From positions 434,001 through 498,000 of the forward strand of contig VIIQ02000649.1 in NCBI GenBank assembly GCA_007449985.2: DNA of 64,000 bases, written 5' to 3'. The notes under the pieces were generated by a model. It was not told the DNA's origin and ran no database searches. It saw only the letters and a program-made list of their open reading frames with translations. This document shows, in pieces, positions 23,453 to 36,005 of this stretch (the stretch's first letter is position 1; each line of letters starts with the position of its first letter). The stretch is from Desmodesmus armatus. Taxonomy: Eukaryota; Chlorophyta; Chlorophyceae; Sphaeropleales; Scenedesmaceae. The position numbers were made by a program, and so were the translations under genes.

Positions 23453-24928
23453 CCTGCAGTTTTGATGGTGATAGACAGAGTAACTGCCAGAGCAACAAGA
23501 GGCCACTTTGGAGTCTTCTGATAAGGAGGAAAGTTTGTCAAGCAGCTTTCACCCTGCCGGCTTGCTGCTGGCAAGCAATAAAATCAGCGCACTTGTTTCC
23601 GTGTCTCATTCACAGATGTTTCCGCGATGGCGATTCAGCTTCGTGTATGTTATGTGTTGCCAGCTAACTGCTCCCGCCTAAATGTTTGAATCAATTATAA
23701 TTTGCTGCGACGTTTCGTCGACACAGCCTCTTGATGCCAAATGCCGCTCGAGCTTCAGAACATGCTGTGTGGACCTGCGTCCTCAAACATCTCAGCTGCC
23801 GAAGGCAACTGCCAACTCTTGGGACCGGATCACGTAATGCATGTGGGGATACTTGGGAATTCGCCCATGCTTGGTGTATTGCTACCTGTGATTGTGCTCT
23901 GCTTGTGAGAAAGCCTAGTTGCTGCAAGGGCAGCTGAGGTGCTGCTGCTTCCCAGTCTCCGTGTGCTGAGGCGCAGTGAAGTGGCTACTGCTAGAGTGCT
24001 GGCGCCGCAAAACATATCCGGCCTGAAAGGGGACCTTAATCCAGCCTGGGAACGGTTACAACTGCAACTGCCCAGAAATATGCAGCAAAACAGATATGAG
24101 AACTGTGTAGTCACAGCCAGTACGGTACACGCCCAGCATAACAAACACCACAGGCACTGCAGCACTCGATGCCATCAAGTGATGTGTGGCATTACAGCAG
24201 GTTGAGCGACTGGGTGTGCCTGGTGCACGGTGTTTCGCAGCTCTGCTACATCACCTGGATTTCCAGGTTCAAACCACCTATCCTGGTTGCTGCGCATGCT
24301 AAAGTTGCCCACGTCACGCGGTGATGTCCTTTTCGTGTGCACCAAAATCCAGGCATGGACAAAGGGGTATTCTGCTGCCCATTATGTATGCATCCAATGC
24401 ATATTGTCAGCCCTGACATGCCAACCTCTGCTGGTGCTGGGCCCCAGCACTGCTTATCCTGTTGTGATATATCCATACTTTGTCTGATGCGCAGCAGGGT
24501 CACTCTGTGCTGAGCATTTCCTGCAGGCCGCACGGCGCTGGGTGTGCACTCTCCCACCCACCCCCAGCACAACACTCGATGCGTCAAACAGCCTGTATCC
24601 TGCATGCCCAGGCATCGCAGCACCCCTCAGCGATCCTGACTCTACATACAGCGGCTGGGCTGCAGCCACAGATTATACGACAGGAAGTGCTGGAACAAGA
24701 GGTGCATCAAAGAAGCAGATGGTGTGTCTCCTGCGGGTATCCACCTGGGCGGCTGTCTAGCTGTCATGGTAGAAACGATAGCTTTGGCTTCTTGGCTGAG
24801 CACCACCAGACAGGCGTCCCGCTTGTGCCAGCACTAACCGTGCCACATTGACAGCCATACACAACGGTGCAGGACCCAGAGAGGCCGAATACAGATCGCA
24901 CCCAACACTCAGCACACTGAGGCAAACC
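23453..24928. other. Intergenic between M4 and M3
   Basis: No supported gene in about 1.5 kb. It holds the M3 promoter element and a degraded copy of the MYND downstream flank near 24415-24465. Confidence 0.45.
23666..23713 (-). promoter_or_regulatory. Conserved two-part upstream element of M3
   Basis: AACTGCTCCCGC at 23666-23677 and GCTGCGACGT at 23704-23713, 214 bases before the ATG. Confidence 0.55.
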
Positions 24929-27900
24929 TCAGGGCCCAGCGGCAGCATTTGTTGATTCCGCAGCTGCCTTCACAGGTGGTGCTGCTGCTGTCCTCGCCAG
25001 GTCCTTGCACACTGGCCTGTGCTGCTTCCAGTGCTGCCTCATGCACTCAGGGCTGCAGTAGCGGGCAGTGCGGCAGCCTGAGCAGGTGTTGCTCCTGCCC
25101 TTGACCAGCTGCAGCTCTGATGGGCCCAAGAGGTTGCTGCAGGTGGGGTTGTTGCAAGACTGCTTGTGCGCAACAGAGCACAGAGCGTCACCAAGTGCAG
25201 CCAGCTGCTGCACGTACCCAGCAAGGGGAACGGGTCCATCTGGGTTCTGCTGCACACTGTCCCGCAAAGCCTTCCATGCGCTGAGTAACCCCTGGCTAGC
25301 CCTGCCGATTACACCCACATTGCCATGTGACTGGTTGACCAATACCAGGAGATTGTCTTCGGACGACAGCCATCCACAGATGGTCTCCACACACAGTATT
25401 ATCAGGGGCCCTCCTGTACTCATGTCCTGCACAGCTGTACCCCATACACTGCGGAGGCCTGCTGGCAGTGCAGCCAGCACACCATGAGCGCGGTGCGGCA
25501 GTCCAGACTGAGCTGCTGCAGCTGCTGCTGCAGGGTTGTCATTTGGCAGGCTGGCCAGCTGCTGGCTCCACTGCAGGCAGCAGCACCCCAGCACACCCAG
25601 CCATGGCAGGTTGCAAAGCACAGCAGCAACTGCTGCTGGGCCAGCTCTTGATGCTGGTAGGGCAACAGCTTGCACACCAATGTTGTGCTGTGCTGGCTGC
25701 TCGGCGCCGCTGCCTTGGTGGTGAATGCTGCCACCAGCAGAAGCACTGGAGCTAGCCCTATCACCCTCTGCCGCAGCTGCGGTTGAGATTGCAGGTTCAA
25801 CTTCCGCTGTTGACGCAGCAGCAGCAGCAGCATCACCGGCTTCTTGCTCCCTGCATGCTGCTAGCAGCATGTTTGCTGCTGCTACAGCCACAGCGGCGCG
25901 CAGCTGCTCTGCTGACTGCCGCTGTTGTGACCCCATCACTCCTGCCCACTTCAGCATGCTGCACAGGAGCCCATGCAGCTGCTGCTGCTCCCTGCTGCCA
26001 GGGCCAGCAGCAGCGGCAGCTTGCAGCAGGGGGCCCCGCAGCCCTGCTTCCGAGGGATCGACCAATTCCACCGAGGCAGCACCTAAGTAAGCCGCCTTAT
26101 CATGTAGGACCGGATGGTGCCTCCCTGCTTTCAGGCTGCGTGCTGCTTCCCTTACATACGCCTCCAACAGTTCACACACCTTGGACGCATGTTGGAGCCA
26201 AACTGTCGCATCTTCACGCAAGACAGGTGCTTCTGGGCAGCACACTAGGGCGGCACGGGTTGATCTCAAGCTTTGCTGGGGCGTCTCCAGGCCAGCGTAG
26301 GCTGCCATGTGGTGCCCTGACAGGACTGCATACAGTGCCCACAATCCATCCAAGCATGACCCCAGCGAAGAGTGGAAGTGTGACGTTTGTTCTGTGCTGC
26401 TGCTGCTGCTGCTACCGACCCGGCTTGTGCCCTGGGTGCTGCTGCTGCTGCTGCTGCTGCTGCTGGCCGCCTGTGCTGGCTGCTGCTGTTGGGCCACAGG
26501 TAGCAGCAAGGTAAGCAGCTTCTGCATCAGCAACAGCGTTTCATCCAAGATCTGGAGGTAGGTGGGGACAGGGAAGAACAGGCCTGATGGTGTGTCACTC
26601 CTTGTCACCTCACGTCTTCCCTGCACTGCCTGCTGCTGCTGCTGCTGCTGCTGCTCCTGGTCCTGGTCCTGCTGCTCCTGCTGCTGCTCCTGCTGCTCCT
26701 GCTGCTGCTCCTGCTGCTGCTCCTGCTCCTGCTGCTCCTGCTGCTGCTGCTGCTCTTGCTGCTCTTGCTGCTCTTGCTGCTCTTGCTGCTCTTGCTGCTC
26801 TTGCTGCTCTTGCTGCTCTTGCTGCTCTTGCTGCTCTTGCTGCTCTTGCTGCTCTTGCTGCTCATGCTTCTTCCGGCTTACTACTAATACCCACGTGTAC
26901 ACTAATGTCCTGAAAGCAATGCAGCTGGTAGTCAGTAGTTTTAGTGACTGAGGGTGTGACGGTGTCGGTCCCAGATCCACTAACTCCCCAGGGTTTTCCT
27001 GCAAGTAGTGCCATGCCCAGTGCAGCAGCACAGCATGACTGAGGAAAACAGCTGAGGTCTCAGGCGCCATGGTGCTGCTGTGGCCCTGTTCAAGCTGTTG
27101 GACAACGTGGTCGTAGGTAGTCGGGTGGCAAAGACTGCCAAGTTGTTCAAGGTCTGCATGTGCCGTGGTATAGTCCTCAGTTGCTGCCCACAGCAGTGCC
27201 TTGCTGCTGCAACCCGCAAGCTGCAGCAGCAAGTAGTGGGAAGCTGGCAGGGCATCATGGCGGCTGCATGCAAGCTCCCACGCAGTTCTCTGCCAACGTT
27301 CCTTCAACTCCTGGTCTTGCCCACCCTGCTGCTGGCTGCTGCTGCTGCTGGTCGCTGCGTGCCACCAGGCTATTGCATCTTTGCGTATCAAAGACCCATA
27401 GACCCCCAAAAGCAGTGCCGTGCAGGTTGCAGGCAGGTTGTACGGTGACTGCAGCAGCTGCTGCCGCAGGCCAGCACAGCAGCTGCACTGGGCGTTGCTC
27501 CACGCTGTGATCTGCTTCATGGTGTTGCGCGCATAGTACAGAGCCCTCCACAAGGAACGCAGCGGCCATGTTACGCGCAGCTCCAGGCAGGTGCTTACAT
27601 GCTGTATGGTCAATGCTGACAGCTCCAGGGCGGGAACAGCTACTGGCAGCAGCAGCTCGTGCCAGCGTGTGCTGTCGCTGCGTGCGCTGAGTACTTTTAG
27701 CAAGCCAGACAAGTGCGTGATGCAGCCGCACAGCTGTCCGGCATGCAGGTGCAGCTGCTGCAGGCTGCTGCTGCTGGGGCCCCAGTCTTGCTCGTGGTGG
27801 TAGGCTGAGTCAGCCAGTGCTGCTGCCAGCACATCAGAGCCAGCCTGGCTCTGCAGCTCCCAGATGTGATGTGTGGTGTGTGCCATGACAGCTGCCAGGT

Positions 27901-28453
27901 GCTGCAGCAGGTCTGACTGCTGCAGCTGCTGGAGGAAGGACTCGGCCAGGCTGCTGCTGCTGGTGGAGTCTATGGACAGAGTGGCGACAGACGTTATGAA
28001 GCAGCACACTGCTAGTGCAAAGGGCTGGGCCATGTGCTGCACACTGTTGGGCTGCTGGCAGCACACCGCGACAAGCTTGTGGGGCACCTGCGCGGCAGCA
28101 GGAGGGGATGAAAGTTTGTAATGACGAGCGCTTTCACTAGCAAACAAGGTTCCGAGCCTGGATTACAAGCTCACAAGCCAGTGGCAGGCTTCAAGCTGCA
28201 TATGGTAGCCAAACAGGAAAGACAGAAGCCCAGCAAGCACCTGTGACGCCAGGACCTTCTTCCAGACCGCCTTCGGTAGTTTGTCTGGCAAGCCATCTAG
28301 GTGGTCAATTGTGTCAAAGACAGCTTGCATATTTCTCGGCTGCCAACCTTTGCCTAATGCACTGCCTTCTGCTGCTGCCGCCGATGCTTCTGCTGCTGCG
28401 ACTTGCAGCTGGTCCAGCAGCTGCCTCCACCAGCGGGGTGCTTCTGTTCCCAT
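24929..28453 (-). CDS. MYND zinc-finger Q/S-rich protein, copy M4 (intact)
   Basis: Exon 1 28453-28241 (71 codons) and exon 2 28087-24929 (1053 codons with stop), 1123 aa, no lesion. N-terminus MGTEAPRWWRQLLDQLQ and an Ala-rich stretch, then a long helical, Leu/Gln-rich body with repeated motifs such as LAESFLQQLQQSDLLQHL and RWHELLLPVAVPALELS. A glutamate-glutamine-glutamine repeat (26640-26870, EQQ repeated about 30 times with Q runs) probably forms a coiled or disordered spacer. The MYND finger is at about residues 1055-1105: CNNPTC, CSGC, YCSPEC, HWKQHRPVC. The finger suggests protein-protein contact, perhaps in transcription or chromatin; the body matches no family I know. Confidence 0.8.
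26632..26872. repeat. EQQ-encoding 9-base repeat array in M4
   Basis: CTGCTCTTG units on the plus strand, read as CAAGAGCAG on the coding strand, repeated at least 12 times with older CTGCTCCTG variants beside them. Confidence 0.85.
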
Positions 28454-29412
28454 CCTGTCGACCTGATATACGCAAACAGCAGAAGTTCAACCCGATCACA
28501 TGCCACTTTCCAGATGCATGCTTTGATAAAGGGGGTTTCCAGCATAACCTTCCGAGCTACTGCTGTAGAAGGCAGCTGAGAATGCACATGTTGCTGCCAT
28601 AATGCACCTCGATATCATTTTTTTTGCTCTGATGTCGCTGCGATGGTGCTTTTGACTCACTGGCTAGGTTATGTCTCGGCAGCTAACTGCTCCCGCCTTT
28701 TCCGAGAATCGCGCGCAGTCCCGGGCTGCGACGTTTCGTGCTTGTAGAGGACCTCTAGCTGCCAAACATATTCAAAGTCTCATGACATGTTGGCATGAGT
28801 TATCGTACGTGTACCCTACCTCCCACCGGCAACTGCCTTAGACCGCATTATGTCATTCATGTGGCAGGCAAACCTGCATGTGGGCAAACTTCTTCGGTCT
28901 ATCATCAGCTTGCTGGGCAGCTTTGCTGTGGATTGGTAGAGAATCAAACCCTCGAACGTAAGCCTTGAGAAAATATCACAAGAGGGGCACTATATTTCTT
29001 CAGTACAAGAGCAACCAGGCCCTAACATATGCTGCAGCCGTGATGCATCAGCGCTGCAGAGCGGACTGAGGATGGATTCATTTGAATCATCGGTGATGTG
29101 CATGTGCAACAGAAGGGTACATGGAGGCATACATGCCTTGCCACTCCTCAGCTCCCCAAAAATCAAAAAAAATCAGCTCCCCAAAAAGATAAAAGGTGGG
29201 GCCGCTGCGGCATATGCATGCATGCACCGCAGCCTCATCACAATGCAGAAGTGAGCAGCAGTCGCTCTCCTCCTCTGCTTCAGCCGCTTCTGCGTAAGCC
29301 GCTGCCGCAGCAGCCAGCTGCTCTACTGCTGCCCCGTACTACAAAAGCACCCCAAGCTTACACACGTGGCGCGCGGTTGCCATAAGATCAGTGCACAACA
29401 CCCCCGTCCTCC
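28454..29412. other. Intergenic between NOG1-like gene and M4
   Basis: Holds the M4 promoter element. The stretch 29258-29345 is a diverged duplicate of the C-terminal coding end of the GTPase gene (29430-29515). Otherwise nothing recognised. Confidence 0.5.
28685..28734 (-). promoter_or_regulatory. Conserved two-part upstream element of M4
   Basis: AACTGCTCCCGC at 28685-28696 and GCTGCGACGT at 28725-28734, 232 bases before the ATG. Confidence 0.55.
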
Positions 29413-32400
29413 TCACAACACAGTCGGCATCAGTTGCTCTCCACCCTCCGCTGCAGCTGCTTCTGCGTCAGCAGCTGCTGCCGCGGCCAGCTGCTCTACT
29501 GCTGCGTGCGACTTCAACAGCACAACCAACTCCCCCTGCAGCTGCCTAAACCCTTCCTCCGTCACCGAAGACACCCTCACAGCATCTGCCAACTCAACAG
29601 CAAATTCCACAGCGTTCTGTACACCGCTGGATGCATTCTCCCCATCAACCTCACCGCCAGCACCGCCCTGCTGCTGCTGTTCCTGTCGGATCACTGCAGC
29701 TTCCTTCCACACGTCCTGCAGTAGGTCTTCCTTTGACAGCACATCGATCCAGGGCTTGTTCGGGAACCGCTGTTTCAGCTCCTGCCGGATAAGCCACTGG
29801 TCAGCCACACTGGTGCCGCACTCCTCTGTGAGATCAGCCACAAACATCACACTACTGGGCAGGTGCTGCAGCGCTGCTAGTGTCAGGAGCTCCATCTTGT
29901 TGCGGTAGTCATCATCGCGTTGCAGCAGCCCTGGAGTGTCCATCACCTGTGGTGCAGCAAAAGTAACAGGAAGTTACTAATCGTCAGTAACGTCACATAC
30001 TATGACTCTGTTTCCACACCTAGTACAGGGTTCAAGGTGATCAGACACAACGAGGAAATGCCCTGGCTGTAGTGATTGTGTGGGTTTGCTCCTTACCTGG
30101 TGTCTGTTGGCATCAATGTAGAAGTGACCCATCTTGATGCTGCGGGTGGTGAAGGGATAGTTGCACACCTGCAAGCACCCAACAGCACAGCCAGTTGTTA
30201 CGTTCTGCTACTGCAGCAGCTTGCCTCCGCCAGCAAAATCCACAAAAAACCAACCTTGACATGGTTCCTGAGACATGACTGCTGTGCCAAGCCCACCTCA
30301 GACCCTCCACTCGTCAGCAGCCCTTCAACACCCCCTCTTTCACACCCTCTTAGCACCCCCTCCACACACACCTTCACACCCTGAGCGCCCAGGTGTGAAG
30401 GGTAGGGGCTTAGTGTACCAAGGGGTCTGCCGGCGTAGCGGACCCCAACTCCCACAGCTTTCTGCTCCACACAAGCATGAGCAGTGCTACAGCACTTCCG
30501 CTGTACCCCATATCGGGTACTCCGCTTGACAGCAGCCTTACCGGAGTAGACTTGCCACTGACCCTCCCTGAACTCACCCCAAGTCTCCCACGCTCCCCTC
30601 CGGATGCTAAAACTGCCGGAACACTACCTTGACCCACAGCCAGGGCCCTGCTGCTGTGCCCCAAGAAGCTTACCTCAGGCACTCCACTGGACAGCAGCCT
30701 GACAAGGCTGGATTTGCCCACGTTGGGTGCCCCCACCAGCGCAAGTGTTGGCAATGTCGGCTCGACATAGGGCAGCGTGCGCAGCGAGCGAGAAACCTGC
30801 GGAACCCCGATCAATGATAGCACCGTGTAAGTACAAGCGTTACTACTGTAACTACCGTAAGTGGCTTGTGACTACACCTTGCTGTGCTCAACAGCTGGTC
30901 CAGGCAGGGTGATGACGAACACCACACATGCAGGCTGAGTCTTGTCCAGACAAAGGAACTTTCAATTATCTCCACCCAGTTAGCGCCCCTCATGTGCCTT
31001 TCTGTATGCACCGTGCTGCTGTTGTTGAGCGAGTAAGGTACATGCAGCACTGCCTGAGGCAAGCTCAAAACAAAACAACGCATATCCACATCCCCACCCA
31101 CCTTCCTCAGGTCCTCAAGAGCCTTTGCCCCCTTGCTGAATACAGCACTGAGTGCAGCAGATCCCTCCTCAGCAGCTGCTGTGGCGGCCTTCTTGTTGGC
31201 AGCCTTGGAGGCGCGATTGGCCGAGCTCTTGCCAACCTGCAGCAACAACGCAAGGAAAGGTAAGTGGTTTGTGTGGGTGATTACAATCACAACTAGCCTG
31301 CCCAACATGCTGGCACAGATCCCCTTTCCCCACAAAACAGGGATGAGGTTTTCATAATAAGTAAAAACACCCACCTCCTGCAGCGCCTTGCGCAGTGTGT
31401 CCACCGTGACCTTGCCCAGCACGCTGGCATACGTTGCCGCCCTGCCCCCCCCCCCCCCCACACACAAACCAGGCATGCCATGCCATGGCGGCCATGGTTT
31501 GTACAGTGGAAAACACCCACCTCCTGCAGCGCCTTGCGCAGTGTGTCAACCTTGCCCAGCACGCTGGCGTAGGTAGCTGCCCCCACCGTGAGGTCCAGCA
31601 GTGCCGCCTCAAAGGGGTGCAGGCTGGTCATGGAAGGGAAGGCCTTCAGCCACTTGGTCAAAGGGACAGACAGCTCCTGAGGGGATAGGGACAGCACAAC
31701 GCTAGCACGTTGGCATTGATAAAACCTACAGCCTGAACCCGGAAGCCCCCAGCCTCAAAATAGAGGAGTGCAGGCTGGGCATGGCTCGGGAAGCCTTCAA
31801 CCACTTGGTCTGACCACTGGCAGAGGCACAGACAGCTCAAACAGTGGTCCAAGGTATACTGCCCCTGATGTGTGCTTATCCCTCGTATCAGACTGCCACA
31901 AAGCCCAGTGATAATTGGGTCAAGCCAAATTCCTACAGGCGTGTGCCCCCCAGATACCCATGCAATAACCCGTGCCCCTGATACCCCTGCACTACTACCA
32001 CTGAGAACCCCCTACACACCTTCATGTGTGTGTCCAGCTGCTTGGCTGCTCTGCTGCGCTCCTTCTCTGCCTCATTCTTTATGCCGGCACCAGGAGTGAC
32101 ACGCAGTGAGCGCTTGAGGGCAGACGCGGCCAGCTCCTCTGCTGGAGGTATGACCGGCACCTTCTGAAGGGCACCTGGGGCCAGCACACACACATGTCAC
32201 ATCCTTGGATGGTTGTTGCATTGGCTGGATGCACTCCCTGTGTCTACACTTACGGCACATGTCACAGGGAGAGCGGGAGACTCTCACGGGGAAAGAGGGA
32301 GACTCACACAACTGCAGAAGATGATCAGTCGTAACAGCCACGTGCTGGGAGGTTTGTCAAGTCTGTTGAAACATAGTACTCAGCCACCAAGGGGCTCGAC

Positions 32401-33103
32401 CCTAACTACATGAAAAAGGGTCGTGTTCTTGTCTATTCAGCTGTATGTTGGCACACACCAGCCACCCACCTACTCGTTTCTTTGGCCGCTGCTGTGGTGT
32501 TGACTGCTGCAGGAGGCTGTCACCAAACAGAGGCCCCTGCATTGCTGCAGCTGCAGCAGCTGGTACCATCCGTTGCTGTCTCAAATGTTGCTGCGCCAGC
32601 TGCTGGGGGTGCTGCGCCCGTTGCAGCTGCTGCCATTGCTGCCGCCGCTGCTGCTCAGACCCTTGCAAAGCTTCCAAGCCGATTGCTGCTGCCCTCTCCA
32701 GTGACGTGATCTGCCGTTTGTGTTTCTTGATGGGAGCCGGGAAGCAGTTGCTGTTGCTGCTGGTGTTGCTGTTGCTGCTTCTGCAGCTGCTGCTGCTGTG
32801 TAGGTGGTGGCGTGTCTGAGCTGGCCAGTAACTGGAGACAGGGAGTTGCTGGTGGTGGTGCATGCAGCTGTTGCTGATAGTTGAGAAGCTGGACATGGTC
32901 AGTGCTCTTGCCAATCGCCTCCAAAGCATGTACTGCGTTATGACCGCACTCACAGAAGGGACTGCTGCTGCTGCTGCTGCTGCTGCTGAAGACACTTGGT
33001 GGTGGTGCTGCTGTTGAGGTTGCAGGTTGAGTGGTCCTTCAGTGCTGCTGCACGATGTTGATATGAGCTTTGATGCTGCTACTGTGATGCGATACTTTTG
33101 CAT
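29413..33103 (-). CDS. NOG1-like GTPase (Obg/NOG1 superfamily), organelle-type
   Basis: Seven exons, all GT-AG and in phase: 33103-32470, 32174-32020, 31676-31521, 31236-31102, 30796-30674, 30168-30097, 29946-29413; 602 aa. The first ~210 residues are a Ser/Gln-rich extension, plausibly an organelle presequence. Then comes the NOG1 N-domain (ALQKVPVIPPAEELAASALK, RAAKQLDTHMK), and the G domain: P-loop GAPNVGKS, switch NYPFTTRSIKMGHF, G3 DTPGLL, and SKED in the G4 place. NOG1 proteins act in large-subunit ribosome assembly; this shorter form matches the plant GTP-binding proteins related to NOG1. The gene is divergent from COQ4. Intron 3 holds a duplicate of the end of exon 3, and intron 5 a duplicate of the end of exon 5. 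Confidence 0.88.
30508..30557 (-). repeat. Intronic duplicate of NOG1-like exon 5 end
   Basis: Reads GKSTPVRLLSSGVPDMG, a diverged copy of the exon 5 end GKSSLVRLLSSGVPE (30720-30674). Confidence 0.7.
31375..31445 (-). repeat. Intronic duplicate of NOG1-like exon 3 end
   Basis: Reads AATYASVLGKVTVDTLRKAL with its own CTCCTGCAG-side donor (GAG/GTGGGTG), nearly identical to the real exon end at 31600-31521. It carries six extra bases, and a run of about 15 C precedes it. If spliced in through the nearest AG (exon 31441-31375, 67 bases) it would shift the frame. Confidence 0.75.
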
Positions 33104-33317
33104 AGACCTTCGTTTGGCTACTTACGTAAAGTTACGTAAACGTTGGAGTGCACCCGCATTGCAGTCGTGTGATGAGTGTGCTGCATTGCTAACCTGACTA
33201 CACTGCATTGGTCTTTCTGATCGTCCGCGTGTTTCATCGAAAACCTGATCCATTGCCTCTACTTTCTACTGATCTATCCCAGCTGCCCCCTTGACACCCC
33301 CAACACCATCGCACATC
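33104..33317. promoter_or_regulatory. Divergent promoter of COQ4 and NOG1-like gene
   Basis: 214 bases separate the two ATGs. It contains two perfect palindromes TTACGTAA at 33122-33129 and 33132-33139, centres 10 bases apart. This octamer is a classic bZIP-type binding site in eukaryotes. Confidence 0.6.
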
Positions 33318-36005
33318 ATGTTGAGTAGTCTGCAGTCATCTGTTTGGCACAACATGCAGCTGATGCCAGCTGGCTGCAGCATGTTGCTGGCTGGGATACG
33401 GCAGTTGCACGACACAGCAGGTGCAACACCAACACCACAGGCTGGCCAGCCAGAGCAGCCCTTCAGTCTGGAAGCAGCGACTCCAAGCGCAGACCAGTAC
33501 GTCTCCGTCCATCTGCCTGCTTGTGCTGCATCACTTGGCACAGATGCACTCCTTACCTGGCTCAACCACAAGTGCGCAGTGCTTGCATGCATGAGACAAG
33601 CAGCAGATGCACATGTGCTTGGTTGTGGCTGCAGGCCGAGCCATTCAGCTGAGCAAGGTGTCAAATACCCAACGCATGTCCCACTCAACTTGCTTCAAAA
33701 GGGTGCAATAGCTGGCTTGTCGGCTGTTGGAGCACTTATCAGGTGAGCTGCACTCAACACCTCGACCTCTCTGCTCCACTTGTGCTCCCTCTGCTCGCAA
33801 TGCACAGTGGGTTCCAGCGCAGTCACTTGCGTACGTTGATTCCTTGAGCCCTAGTTGATGGCACCCACAACAGCAGGTGTGCATCTCGCGGATTTGTCAT
33901 GCTGCACCCAAACAACCCCTGAATCATTGTGTGTTTGCTGTGCAGACCTGCTCGCGGAGACTGGGTAGGCCTGGTGGGTGAGACCTTTGGCGATGTTGCT
34001 GTGCGCGCTATGCGGCAGCGTATGCGGGACAGCCCCACCGGCCGGCAGATCTTGGCCGACAGGCCACGCGTCACGGTGAGCCTGCCTGTGGTGGAAACGC
34101 GGGGTGGAGAGATAGCCCTGCCTTTTTGTGGGTTGTCCGCATCGTGTGTGTCTGTTGCAGGTTTGGTCACCAGGTGGCTCGCGTGCCGTAAGTCAGGATG
34201 GAAGAATGCTCTCCTCCCAAACATCTCTACTCTGGGAGGCATGTGCATGGCGCATCGTCCACGGCACAGCAGCATGCAGGGCCAAGCTGTGCGTGCATCG
34301 CAGTCAGCCTGGTGTGCTGGTGCTGTGCTGGTGCTGCAGGACGCTGCTGTTGCGCACTGCTGGGATCTGCCGCCACACACCTTTGGTGGGGCGTACGCGC
34401 AGTTCATGGGTGTGCGGGGCTTCAAGGCAGACGACCGGCCTGTGGTCAGGTGAGGACTGGATGCTGCCTGTGATCCCTTATAAAGCTCTGGTGCTATGCC
34501 TAGGGTTGCCAAGCAGAAAATCTCACCTACATGTACACAGCATACACACACATGAGATTCTGTTACATCTACTGGTCTGTCACATAGTACTGGAGCCGGG
34601 CCCTTTTGTACAACAGATTGCAACCAGAATTGTGCAGTCACCAGCTGCATGGACATGTTTGCAAAGGAGAAATGGCATTTGCTCACGGGTGTTGATCCAG
34701 GCGGTACACACATGGCCACGCTGTTGCAACCTCTGTTCTGCAGGGTGGTAGATGATGAGGAGCTGGCATATGTTATTGCTAGGGCACGGGAGGTGAGCGT
34801 CAGTGTGGGGTGCAGCCTTCGCGCAGCCTGCGTGCCCCTTGACTTGAGGGAATTTGTAATAATAAATATAAAGTAATATACAAATATATATATAATAATT
34901 ATAATCAAAATGCAAGGGGGCAGAGCTGTTGGTGGCTTGCACTCCACCAGGTGCCTCTATTTGCTACCAACTACTCCATCATCCAACACCAATGGATTCA
35001 CTCCCCCACTGCAAGGGAAGGACACTGGCCTACAATGGACGCATGTTACAGATTGCTAGTACATGTGCTATTTACAGTGTGTGTTCATACCCTGCCGCAA
35101 CCAGTTGGCGCCTGCTGCTCCTGTGTGGCATATATGCACAGGTACATGACTTCTGGCATGTGCTTTTTGGCTGCCACACCAATGTTTTTGGAGAACTGGC
35201 GTTGAAAGCACTGGAGTTTGTACAGGTCAGTCCAGCTGGGGATGTGCTTCTACAGGACCCTGGAGGCATCTGTGCAGTTCCACATCTGCAATGGCAATGC
35301 ACGGTGTGACATGCCACCCAGCGCTGTTGTGTGAACCCGCCGCACACATTCAGGCAGAATAATATTGCTTGTACGTCACATATCGCAACCTCAAAACGCA
35401 GCAAAAGCGACATCTACCAGCCAGTTACCATCACTCGTCCTGGCCCTGTAATGCTGTGATGATACAATCACCGTCGCCGCACCTGTTGCCGTTGCAGACT
35501 GGGCTTCCAATGGCAGGCATGGCGGTTGCAGGGGCCCAGTTCAAGCTGAGTAGTGCAGACCGTCAGCTGCTGTGGCAGCAGTACATGCCGTGGGCCACGC
35601 AAACCGGGCTACGCTGTGCTGACCTCATGTGTATTTTCTATGAGAAACACTTTGAGGAGGACCTGATGGTGAGCTGAATCAGCTCAGCTGATGCGTTTTT
35701 GGAGCTGATGGTTTCAGTCGCAGTGCCGGCAAACACAGGTTTGGTCCACACACATCGTGTGGTGGAGGATGTAGATGGTCAAATGATTTCCCGGCACTCC
35801 TCATGACACACGATTCAAAACATACAGTACTGACATTGCAGGCCTGTGTTTGGTGCAGGAGTTGCGGGCGCGCTGGCGTATCACAGCTGCACCACCCGTT
35901 CCTGAGCACTTGGCACCCAAGCTGAAGGCACTCCTGCAGCAAGAGCAGGCGCAGCAGCAGCAGCAGGAGGCACAGCAGCCTGGGCAGGGTCAGGGCATGC
36001 CCTGA
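33318..36005 (+). CDS. COQ4: Ubiquinone biosynthesis protein COQ4
   Basis: Seven exons: 33318-33742, 33946-34075, 34340-34449, 34744-34792, 35142-35225, 35498-35668, 35859-36005; every junction GT-AG and in phase, 371 aa. COQ4 is the mitochondrial scaffold/enzyme of the coenzyme Q complex, recently linked to C1 decarboxylation/hydroxylation of the ring. Evidence: [60 protein letters not shown], and the diagnostic metal-site motif HDFWH-x11-E (HDFWH...VFGE) in exon 5, then TGLPM and [10 protein letters not shown]. The first ~130 residues are an unconserved extension, consistent with a mitochondrial presequence. The C-terminus is Gln-rich. Intron 4 contains an AT-only patch. Confidence 0.93.
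34855..34912. repeat. AT-rich patch in COQ4 intron 4
   Basis: About 58 bases nearly free of G and C in otherwise GC-rich DNA; a second, shorter one is at 38935-38966 inside the ferredoxin-like gene's flank. Confidence 0.6.

Noticed and set aside
21450..26950. Long Ala-, Ser-, Leu- or Cys-rich frames antisense or frame-shifted to the MYND genes
   Set aside because: They are translations of CAG/CTG arrays in wrong frames.
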